Of a stretch of DNA of 59,701 nucleotides, positions 48,706 through 55,949 are shown in pieces. The DNA comes from Candidatus Omnitrophota bacterium (GTDB lineage Bacteria; Hinthialibacterota; Hinthialibacteria; Hinthialibacterales; Hinthialibacteraceae): the NCBI GenBank assembly GCA_040755155.1, contig JBFMBP010000178.1, positions 6,357 to 66,057 of the forward strand. Direction: 5' to 3'. Each line of letters starts with the position of its first letter. The stretch's first letter is position 1. The notes beneath the pieces are model-generated. The model did no database searches and was not told the origin of the DNA. It saw nothing but the letters and a program-made list of their open reading frames with translations. A program made the translations under genes and the position numbers.

Positions 48706-50142
48706 TCATGTATAAACAAAATAAACCGTCGCTTTGCAATCCGCGCTTACCTTGACGCGCACCCAATGAGCGCTGAAGCCTTCGGGAAATTCGTAATGAG
48801 AATATCCCTGCGGCGGAACGGTTATCTTCTCATATGTTTTCCAGGTTCCATTACCCAGAAAATCGACTTCGATAGTGAACTGAACCTGTTGATCCGAATC
48901 ATGGCTGAGGTGGATGCCTTTTTTGTCGAAACCGGTCATGAGGAAGGGATCGGAGACGGCGCCCGCTTTCACCGGCTCTTCCCGCCAGGGTCCGCCCCAG
49001 CCTTGGGATTTGCCGTATTGCCAAAGGTCGTCGATGTTCCCGAACCAAAGGCCGGATTGGGGCTGGCCCGACGCCAAATCGGTTTGATTGCCCGCCATGA
49101 CGAACAATCCTCGCCAATAACAGAAATCGGGAACCATGCGCAAATGGTAACAAATCGGCTTGATGCTCCATACTTTTCCTTCGTAAACCTGCACCGGCAT
49201 TTCGTAGAATATCCCGTGGGCGTCCATCAGGAAGCGTTCCGTCTGCGCTTCACGGATGCGGAACCATTCCGTATTCCAGGCGTGATCGAACGAGTGGCTG
49301 CCCTTGGGCAGGCGGTAGGTTTTCCATTCTCCAGCTGCAAACAATTTCAGTATGACGGAAGCATTATCCCAACCCAGGGCGAAGATGGGGCTGCCGTATT
49401 CGCCCGCTCGGGGACCTTTGCCAGCGACTTCGACGAAGGGTTTCTTTTCCAGGATCGTCCATTTTTCGCCGTCCCATTCCGCCAGACGCCCCCCTTCCCG
49501 TTTTCCCAAGTATTCCTGCTCATGATACGTATTGTTGGCGACGACCAGGCGGCCGCTGCCGGTATAGGCTCCTTTGAAATGAGGATTGACGCCATGAGGC
49601 AGTTCGAGTTCCTGCACCAGGTTGAAGAGTTGTTTGGCTTCCAGCGTATAGACGTTCGCTTCGAAAAGCAGCCCTTCCATCGTAAGGAAATAGACCTTGT
49701 TTTGAGGATCGAAGAGATGCTCCACCGTTGCCGTCAGGCGATGGCTTTTGAGCGCGTCGAACGTGCGCACTTCGCCCGTGGCGCTGATGATGTGAGGGCC
49801 GATGATTCCCTGGTTGGAGGGATAATGGATCATGCGGTTGGCGTATGTTCCCACGACGCTTTCCGGGCGTTTAATCATTTGCATCTCTTCGCCGATTTCA
49901 AAAAGACCGGTTCCGGTTCCTTTGATATGAGAAACGTAGGAAACGGCCCATAGGCGATCCGACCAAGGCAGCAGCGCTCCAAATCCCGCTTCCGAGATAT
50001 TCTTGTCGCGCCCGGCGATGGTGGTCATGGAGGGAAATACGCCGTTGATTTGGATCGGTTGGTTTTGCCCCTCGGCCTCCGCAAGAAGCAGGCCGCCCAG
50101 GCAAAACGGAATAAAGAATAGAACTCGGTATTTTTTCATCAT
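48706..50142 (-). CDS. Secreted beta-propeller-like protein, unknown
   Basis: A 478-residue exported protein. Signal peptide KKYRVLFFIPFCLGGLLLAE. The body has recurring sheet motifs: GALLPWSDRLWAVSYVSHIK, HFKGAYTGSGRLVVANNTYH, FRIREAQTERFLMDAHGIFY, and a final CBM-like or sandwich domain (VQFTIEVDFLGNGTWKTYEK). A single-domain propeller with an added sandwich is likely. I know no named function. GGAG eight bases before the first of two ATGs sets the start. Confidence 0.6.
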   Translation of the reverse strand: MMKKYRVLFFIPFCLGGLLLAEAEGQNQPIQINGVFPSMTTIAGRDKNISEAGFGALLPWSDRLWAVSYVSHIKGTGTGLFEIGEEMQMIKRPESVVGTYANRMIHYPSNQGIIGPHIISATGEVRTFDALKSHRLTATVEHLFDPQNKVYFLTMEGLLFEANVYTLEAKQLFNLVQELELPHGVNPHFKGAYTGSGRLVVANNTYHEQEYLGKREGGRLAEWDGEKWTILEKKPFVEVAGKGPRAGEYGSPIFALGWDNASVILKLFAAGEWKTYRLPKGSHSFDHAWNTEWFRIREAQTERFLMDAHGIFYEMPVQVYEGKVWSIKPICYHLRMVPDFCYWRGLFVMAGNQTDLASGQPQSGLWFGNIDDLWQYGKSQGWGGPWREEPVKAGAVSDPFLMTGFDKKGIHLSHDSDQQVQFTIEVDFLGNGTWKTYEKITVPPQGYSHYEFPEGFSAHWVRVKVSADCKATVYFVYT

Positions 50143-50338
50143 TTCCTAATCTCCCGAATATAAATTCATCCCTGCTCCTTTTTTACTTATAGCGAAAAAG
50201 GAAAGCAAGGAGTGGACGAGGAAAATAATTTTACTCGCCGGCGGATTTATTCGATGAAGAGAATATGGTATGAATGAATCGTGGAATTCATAAAGGAAAA
50301 CCAAATTCGACTCTTATTAGGTTTGGAAGGAGAATAAC

Positions 50339-51019
50339 ATGAAGCGCGGAATATTCATAATGGCGGCGGTTTTGTTGGCGGGAATCTTAAGCGCGGGAGC
50401 GGCGGAAAGAGCGCAGAGAAACGAATGGATTCCGCTGTTCAACGGCAAGAACCTTGACGGCTGGGAGCCAATCAACGGAACGGCGAAATACGAAGTGAAA
50501 GACGGCGCCATCGTGGGAACGACGGCGGAAGGCAGCCCCAATTCGTTCCTCTGCACCAAAAAGCATTTCGGCGATTTCGTGCTGCAATTCGAGGTGAAAG
50601 TCGACGACCGCCTCAACTCCGGCGTCCAAGTCCGCAGCAACAGTTTTAAGGATTACCAGAACGGCCGCGTCCACGGCTACCAGGTGGAGATCGCGGCGGG
50701 CGGCTTTTCGGGCTTCATCTACGACGAGGCGCGACGGGGGAAGTGGCTGAGCGAAGACCGTTGCGACAAGGCGGCGTCGGAGAAGGCGTTCCGGAAAGGC
50801 GAATGGAACAAATACCGCGTCCGCTGCGTAGGCGATTCCATCAAAACATGGATCAACGGCGTTCCCATCGCCGACGTGATCGATGATATGACCGAGTCGG
50901 GATTCATCGGCCTGCAAGTCCACGTCTTCCAAGGCGATTCTCCGGCGTCGGTAATGTGGCGCAAAATCCGCATCCGAGAAGTGAAAATCCAGGAGAGGGA
51001 AAAGACGGAAGCGAAATAG
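50339..51019 (+). CDS. DUF1080 protein, secreted (3-keto-disaccharide hydrolase family)
   Basis: A 226-residue exported protein: signal peptide RGIFIMAAVLLAGILSAGAA, then the DUF1080 laminin-G-like sandwich: WIPLFNGKNLDGWEP, KDGAIVGTTAEGSPNSFLCT, DFVLQFEVKVDDRLNSGVQV, WNKYRVRCVGDSIKTWINGV and SGFIGLQVHVFQGDSPASVM. Family members cleave 3-keto-glycosides, the products of Gfo/Idh/MocA glycoside oxidoreductases. Three such oxidoreductases are in this window, though none is adjacent. AAGGAG before the ATG. Confidence 0.9.
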   Translation: MKRGIFIMAAVLLAGILSAGAAERAQRNEWIPLFNGKNLDGWEPINGTAKYEVKDGAIVGTTAEGSPNSFLCTKKHFGDFVLQFEVKVDDRLNSGVQVRSNSFKDYQNGRVHGYQVEIAAGGFSGFIYDEARRGKWLSEDRCDKAASEKAFRKGEWNKYRVRCVGDSIKTWINGVPIADVIDDMTESGFIGLQVHVFQGDSPASVMWRKIRIREVKIQEREKTEAK

Positions 51020-51067
51020 CATGTTAGTCGTTTATAAAAAGTAAAAGCGAGTGAATAGGAGGTTTTG

Positions 51068-51499
51068 ATGAATAGACTTGCTAATGCTAACTTGCTTGTT
51101 GTATTGATATTAGTAGGCGCAATGTGCATGGATTGCTCGTGGAAGAGCCAGGAAGATCGAGAAAAAGAAGAAACGATAAAATTAAAGACTGACAATGTTA
51201 AAGACGAACTGACCAAAATAAAACTTAGCGTTGGCAATCATATCAATAGCGCAAGTTATACAATCCCAGCCGATCCATTTGCTATCGATGGCGTCAGTTT
51301 TCGTTATTATTATTTTGAACGACAAGGAGCATATATAATATCGAGCAACGGTCCCGATCAGGATGACGATTTGAAAAACGTTATCGATCCGGAGACGATG
51401 AAAAGCAATCAAGATATTTACGGTTTGGTAAAACCCAAGATGTACGACGCTTCGAATGGCGTCAAAAGCGATGGCGATATAATTGTAGTTGGACCATAA
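51068..51499 (+). CDS. Small exported protein with pseudopilin-like tail
   Basis: A 143-residue protein: a hydrophobic N-terminus (NANLLVVLILVGAMCMDCSW) that reads as a signal or anchor, not a perfect lipobox because Met precedes the Cys. A charged helix follows (DREKEETIKLKTDNVKDELT). The second half, YYYFERQGAYIISSNGPDQD then DDLKNVIDPETM, recalls the GPD loop of GspG-like pseudopilins. AGGAGG before ATG 51068. Perhaps a shortened pseudopilin relative or surface protein; not recognised. Confidence 0.55.
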   Translation: MNRLANANLLVVLILVGAMCMDCSWKSQEDREKEETIKLKTDNVKDELTKIKLSVGNHINSASYTIPADPFAIDGVSFRYYYFERQGAYIISSNGPDQDDDLKNVIDPETMKSNQDIYGLVKPKMYDASNGVKSDGDIIVVGP

Positions 51500-51529
51500 G
51501 AAATGACAGAAACGTTGGAATGAATGCGT

Positions 51530-51568
51530 CTCCCGGCGTTCAGCTTAATCGGCGGACGCCGGGAGCCG
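51530..51568. terminator. CTCCCGGCG hairpin (repeat family E, copy 2)
   Basis: CTCCCGGCGT / ACGCCGGGAG, a 10-bp perfect stem around TCAGCTTAATCGGCGG. Same arms and AATCGGCGGA loop as at 30971. It follows the small exported gene. Confidence 0.65.
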
Positions 51569-51695
51569 GATTTTAGTAAATACTAAGAAATACCAACTTC
51601 TCATTCTTCTCATTATTTCAATGAGTTTGCCCCCGTCTTGATTCCACTCTCTTCATGGTATCATTGATCGATAACGCATATTGGAGCCATCATCC

Positions 51696-52523
51696 ATGAA
51701 TCGAATTCTATACGACAGCCATATTCATACGCATCTCTGCAAACACGCCATTGGGGCGCCGGGCGAATACGCCGCGGCGGCGGAACGGCGGGGATTGCGG
51801 GGGATAATTTTTACTTGCCACAATCCCGTTCCCGGCGATTGGTCTCCAGAATACCGCATGGAATTGGACGAATTCGACGAATATGTCGCGCTGGTCGCAC
51901 GAACGCGGGAAGAGTGGCTGGGGCGCGTCGATGTGCGGCTGGGGATGGAATTCGATTATATCCCCGGCATGAAGAATTGGATCGAAACGCTCATGGAACG
52001 GGCGCAGTTTCAATACCGCCTTGGCTCCGTCCATGCTCCAATTACCGATTATATGGAACGTTTTTTTTATGGCGATATTTTGAGATTTCAGAGAATCTAT
52101 TTCGATCACATCGCCCAAGCGGCGGAAACGGGGCTGTTTCACGCCATCGCCCACCCCGATGTCGTCAAGCACGCCATACCCAGCCGTTGGCGCGTCGAAG
52201 AGGTTATGGACGAGTTGAAACGCAGCCTGGATTGCATCGCGGCGGCGGGGACGGCGCTGGAATTCAACACCTCCGGCGCCAATAAGATTCCCTCCGAAAT
52301 GAATCCCGGCAGGGAAATGCTGCGGGAAATGAAAGCGCGGGATATTCCCGTCGTCATCGGCTCCGACTCCCATACGCCGGACCGCGTAGGCGACCGTTTC
52401 GAGGAGGCCTTCGACGCATTGCTGGAAGCGGGATATCGATCCGTCTGCTATTTCATCGACGGCGAGAAGCGGGAGATTTCCATCGAGGAAGCGAAGGCTT
52501 CGCTATTGGTTCATGCAGTATAA
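51696..52523 (+). CDS. PHP-family phosphatase, histidinol-phosphatase (HisJ)-like
   Basis: A 275-residue PHP protein. Metal ligands: DSHIHTHLCKHAIG (first His cluster), FTCHNPVP, GMEFDYIPG, AIAHPDVVKH and GSDSHTPDRVG. This is the full metal set of the HisJ/K-type polymerase-and-histidinol-phosphatase superfamily. No other his genes lie nearby, so histidine synthesis is only the default guess. GGAG about nine bases before ATG 51696. Confidence 0.82.
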   Translation: MNRILYDSHIHTHLCKHAIGAPGEYAAAAERRGLRGIIFTCHNPVPGDWSPEYRMELDEFDEYVALVARTREEWLGRVDVRLGMEFDYIPGMKNWIETLMERAQFQYRLGSVHAPITDYMERFFYGDILRFQRIYFDHIAQAAETGLFHAIAHPDVVKHAIPSRWRVEEVMDELKRSLDCIAAAGTALEFNTSGANKIPSEMNPGREMLREMKARDIPVVIGSDSHTPDRVGDRFEEAFDALLEAGYRSVCYFIDGEKREISIEEAKASLLVHAV

Positions 52524-52536
52524 TTTAAGCGCATAT

Positions 52537-53685
52537 TCAATACCGTCCATATTCCTCCGCCGCCTCGCAGAGAATCTCCAGATTATCCGGCGGGACGTGG
52601 GGAGCGACGGAGCAGGCGGTGGATAGGATGTAACCGCCGCCGGGCTTGGCGATTTCTATGCGCTGGCGCGCGTCTTCCTTGACTTCTTCCGCCGTCTTGC
52701 CCAACAGAACGTTAACGGAATCGATATTTCCTTTGATAAAGACTTTTCCCTGCGTGATCCGCTTGGCGTCCGCCAGTTCCACATTGCCCAGAGGCGGCGG
52801 ATCGAGGCATTCCACGCCGTTGGTATTCGATTCCATCACCAGGTCGAGGCGGTCGCCCAGTTTGCCGCAGGTGTGCGTACAGCAGAAAACGCCCGCCTGA
52901 CGGATGGCGTTGTTAATCTTACGCTCGTAGGGAAGGATGAACTCCTGGTATTGCTTGCGGGAAAGAAATCCGCCGCCCGCCCAGGGCGACGACAGCGTCA
53001 GCGCGTCCACGCCCGCGCCAATCTGCTCCAATGCCCAGCGGATGCAGAGCTCGCAGTACCCTTCCAGAATGGCGTGCACCTTGCCGGGATCGTCCATGAC
53101 GGCCATGATGGCTCGTTCGACGCCGAACGTGGCGAGATGATAATCCCACGGGCTGAAAACTTCGCCGTGCAGGCTTACATCGCCGCCGGTTAGAGACTGC
53201 ACCCAATGAATCGAATCCAAACGCGAGTCGGGATGAACTGGGTATTTCATGCCCTGTGAAACCGGCAGCCATTCCAGGAAATCCGGCAAGTCTTTTTCGG
53301 GATCGAAGGCATCGAAGTCGGCGAACGGCTCTCCATCGGGCCAGATATTTCGGGGCAAATCGTCCAGCGGGAAGATCGTGTGCGTATAATCGAACGCGCC
53401 TGGATCCCAGCGGATGATGTACTCGCGGTCGTATTCTTCGACGCGGGCGATAGATTCCAACGCATCGTGAGGCGGTCCGCAAAGATTCATTAGAATCCCG
53501 TCGAAACGGTAGCGGCGCTGCATCTCCACCCAGGCGAGGGCGCAGCCCTCGGCGGTATACCATAGATCGATAGGAGAAATATCCGTATTCAGCAGCAGGT
53601 GGCCGATGGAAAGTTGGCACATGACGGGTACTCGGTCCGGCTCCTGCAAACTCATGGCGGCGAGCATTCGTTCTTTGTTATTCAT
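52537..53685 (-). CDS. Uroporphyrinogen decarboxylase (URO-D)-family protein
   Basis: A 382-residue member of the HemE/MtaA superfamily: PDRVPVMCQLSIGHLLLNTD, YREYIIRWDPGAFDYTHTIF-like stretch, GVDALTLSSPWAGGGFLSRK, CTHTCGKLGDRLDLVMESNT and KVFIKGNIDSVNVLLGKTAE. True HemE is near 350 residues and has conserved Arg residues near its N-terminus that are not apparent here, and CTHTCG is the zinc-type motif of methyltransferases, so a corrinoid methyltransferase-like or other family role is more probable than heme synthesis. Diverges from the gene at 53851. Confidence 0.8.
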   Translation of the reverse strand: MNNKERMLAAMSLQEPDRVPVMCQLSIGHLLLNTDISPIDLWYTAEGCALAWVEMQRRYRFDGILMNLCGPPHDALESIARVEEYDREYIIRWDPGAFDYTHTIFPLDDLPRNIWPDGEPFADFDAFDPEKDLPDFLEWLPVSQGMKYPVHPDSRLDSIHWVQSLTGGDVSLHGEVFSPWDYHLATFGVERAIMAVMDDPGKVHAILEGYCELCIRWALEQIGAGVDALTLSSPWAGGGFLSRKQYQEFILPYERKINNAIRQAGVFCCTHTCGKLGDRLDLVMESNTNGVECLDPPPLGNVELADAKRITQGKVFIKGNIDSVNVLLGKTAEEVKEDARQRIEIAKPGGGYILSTACSVAPHVPPDNLEILCEAAEEYGRY

Positions 53686-53850
53686 CGGTTTATCGCAAAC
53701 ATGTTCCTTATTGGGATAACCTATTATGACATAATCCTTCCGAATTATTATGGGCGTGGTTTATTTTTTTCGAGAAGAGATATAATGGTTATTCAAAAAT
53801 ATGATTTATATAATTCTATACTAATCTATCGATTTAATGAAAAGGACGCT

Positions 53851-54948
53851 ATGCCTTATCCCCGCTTGGAACTCGACCAAATTCGCGTATATCCCCTAAA
53901 AGAACGTTATAGTATGACGCAGATCGAAGAGATCGTAGTTGATCCCGATTCTCCGCCGCCGCCTCCCGGCGATGTGGGAGAGATTATCAAGCAAACCGCC
54001 GTCCTCATTCGTTCCGCCCGCGAACGCGGCGCATCGGTGATGTTGACCTACGGCGCGCATCTCTTGCGCAATGGAATGGGGCCGACATTGATTCGGATGA
54101 TGGAAGAGGGCTGGATCACCCACCTGGCGACCAATGGCGCGGGAATCATCCACGATTGGGAATATAGTTTTCTGGGACGCTCCACGGAAAGCGTGCGCGA
54201 AAATACGCCGAAAGGCCAATTTGGAACCTGGGATGAGACGGGGAAGAATATCAACCTGGCGGCCGCGATCGGCGCAGCGGACGACTTGGGTTTTGGAGAA
54301 TCCATCGGGCGCTTTATTTGGAAAGATGGCGCCACGCTGCCCCTGTCGGAAGAGCTGGCTCATGCCATCCGCAATAATCCTTGGCGCAAACGCACTCCCG
54401 CCCTCGCCGATTTGTTGCAACTCATGATCCGCTTCGATCTTCCCGGCGGACCGTATACTATCCAACATCCTTGGAAAAAATATTCCGTTCCCGGCAACGC
54501 CTATCGGTTGAAAGTTCCGTTTACCGTCCATCCCGGCATTGGATACGATATTATTTCCAACCATCCTTATTTCAGCCCGGCGGCGATTGGGCGGGGAGGG
54601 GGAATCGATTTTCAAACGTTCGCCGCTTCCGTAACGAATCTATCCAGCGGCGTCTATATTTCCGTCGGATCGGCCATTATGTCGCCGCAAGTATTCGAGA
54701 AGGCGATGAGTTGCGCCAATAATGTCCTATTGCAAAAGGGCAAGAGCGTTCGGGATCATGCGATACTGATCGTGGATATTCAAGACGGCGGGGGATGGGA
54801 TTGGACGCAGGGCGAGCCGCCCAAAACCAATCCGGCTTATTTCCTGCGCTTTTGTAAAAGCTTCTACCGCATGGGCGGACATCTCGACTACGCCTGCGCC
54901 GACAATCGGCTGGTAGTGCATAATCTCTACGCCGCGTTGAAAGCGTGA
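53851..54948 (+). CDS. Deoxyhypusine synthase-like protein (tentative)
   Basis: A 365-residue protein. The block ITHLATNGAGIIHDWEYSFL, GRSTESVRENTPKGQFGTWD and ETGKNINLAA resembles the deoxyhypusine-synthase fold (NAD-binding, TNGA and HDxE region, FGxxxETG). Later motifs are VHPGIGYDIISNHPYFSPAA and SGVYISVGSAIMSPQVFEKA. The active-site Lys motif of eukaryotic DHS is not obvious, so activity may differ; bacterial relatives act on spermidine-like substrates or are unassigned. AAAAGGACG before ATG 53851 fixes the start; the frame is open far upstream. Divergent with the URO-D gene. Confidence 0.5.
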   Translation: MPYPRLELDQIRVYPLKERYSMTQIEEIVVDPDSPPPPPGDVGEIIKQTAVLIRSARERGASVMLTYGAHLLRNGMGPTLIRMMEEGWITHLATNGAGIIHDWEYSFLGRSTESVRENTPKGQFGTWDETGKNINLAAAIGAADDLGFGESIGRFIWKDGATLPLSEELAHAIRNNPWRKRTPALADLLQLMIRFDLPGGPYTIQHPWKKYSVPGNAYRLKVPFTVHPGIGYDIISNHPYFSPAAIGRGGGIDFQTFAASVTNLSSGVYISVGSAIMSPQVFEKAMSCANNVLLQKGKSVRDHAILIVDIQDGGGWDWTQGEPPKTNPAYFLRFCKSFYRMGGHLDYACADNRLVVHNLYAALKA

Positions 54949-55009
54949 AATGGCTTTAATGTCTAGGACGCTTTGCTATGAATCCAGCTGAAGCCCTTGA
55001 AAACGTAAA

Positions 55010-55044
55010 AGGCGGGAGAGAGTATATGAATCCCCGTCCCGCCT
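55010..55044 (+). terminator. Hairpin after the DHS-like gene
   Basis: AGGCGGGA / TCCCGCCT, an 8-bp stem, loop of 19 bases, between convergent genes. No T-run, so a weak or rho-assisted terminator at best. Confidence 0.45.
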
Positions 55045-55082
55045 TAACGATTGGTTTTCAATATTGTTTGTACTTGGATGAA

Positions 55083-55721
55083 CTAAAGATTGGCTTGCGC
55101 CGTTTCTGGTTCCGGGGCGGCGAGCGAAAGCGGCTCGATCTCTTTTTTCGTTTCGTCTACGATTTGGAAATCTATCCCGAATACGTCCATAAAGAGGTTT
55201 TTCCTTTTTATCACGCTCGCTTTTTCTTCCAAGCAATCACCCATTGCTTCAATCAGGCAACAGCATTCGTTTTTTTGGATAACGCAGCGAAAATCCGCAA
55301 TTTTATGGCTGCGCGAGCGATCGAGGGCGTCGGCAATGCGTAAAAGAGCGCTCATTCTTTTTACGATCGTTTGGTCGCGCTGCGACAACGATAAAAATTC
55401 CGGATGTTTGAGTTTCGGCGTCGATTTACGATGATAGCGGGCGATTAGAGCGACGATCTGCTTTTCCTTAGCGGTTAAAGAGGGAAAATGGGCGTCTAAG
55501 ATAATGCGATAGGAGTGCAAATGGTGCTTTCGATAACTGACTGCGCAACCGATATCGTGCAATAAAGCGGCGCATTGAAGATATTGCCTTTCCATCTCTC
55601 CACAAAGGTGCAGGTCTTTCAATTGATCGAAGAAATTTAAAGAGAGTTTTTCTACATGAACTGCATGTTCAGGATCTTTGGTGAATTTTTGCATTAATTG
55701 TTGCGCAAATTCTAGGTTCAT
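55083..55721 (-). CDS. HD-domain phosphohydrolase, Ppx/GppA C-terminal-like
   Basis: A 212-residue HD protein: AVHVEKLSLNFFDQL, CAALLHDIGCAVSYRKHHLH (His-Asp pair and the next His), IVALIARYHRKSTPKLKHPE, and KRMSALLRIADALDRSRSHK. The order HDIG - YRKHH - IARYHR - RIADALDR is that of the HD half of exopolyphosphatase/pppGpp hydrolase, but the actin-like catalytic half is missing, so it is a stand-alone HD module. GAGGA before the ATG. Substrate unknown; possibly nucleotide or polyphosphate signalling. Confidence 0.82.
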   Translation of the reverse strand: MNLEFAQQLMQKFTKDPEHAVHVEKLSLNFFDQLKDLHLCGEMERQYLQCAALLHDIGCAVSYRKHHLHSYRIILDAHFPSLTAKEKQIVALIARYHRKSTPKLKHPEFLSLSQRDQTIVKRMSALLRIADALDRSRSHKIADFRCVIQKNECCCLIEAMGDCLEEKASVIKRKNLFMDVFGIDFQIVDETKKEIEPLSLAAPEPETAQANL

Positions 55722-55772
55722 TTTGAATCCTCGACATGTCTTCAGTTACTCTTATCTCGTTACTCTTATTAT

Positions 55773-55934
55773 CTCATGTTTCGCATTCCTGTTCCCTCGC
55801 CCTCTGGGAGAGGGTTAGGGTGAGGGGATAATAAGTCTAATAATATCAACCCTCACCTAACCTCTCCCAATCTTGGGAGAGGGATTGGGAAAACAGCAAA
55901 TTCAAAAGAAAATGGTATTCGTGCGAAACATGAG
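55773..55934. mobile_element. MITE-like element with perfect 13-bp terminal inverted repeats
   Basis: Ends CTCATGTTTCGCA (55773-55785) and TGCGAAACATGAG (55922-55934). The inside holds a CCCTCGCCCTCTGGGAGAGG unit and, in reverse, CCCTCACCTAACCTCTCCCA, so the whole is an imperfect palindrome. The same interior is at 10795-10934. No open frame; mobility requires a transposase from elsewhere. Confidence 0.65.
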
Positions 55935-55949
55935 TTATTATTTCGTATA

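Noticed and set aside
48766-49953. A 395-codon frame antisense to the secreted propeller gene
   Set aside because: No initiation signal; sequence is Phe/His/Arg-rich as in other reverse frames here, while the minus-strand gene has a signal peptide.
53599-53850. Long upstream extension of the DHS-like gene
   Set aside because: It overlaps the divergent URO-D gene, and the ATG at 53851 has AAAAGGACG in place.
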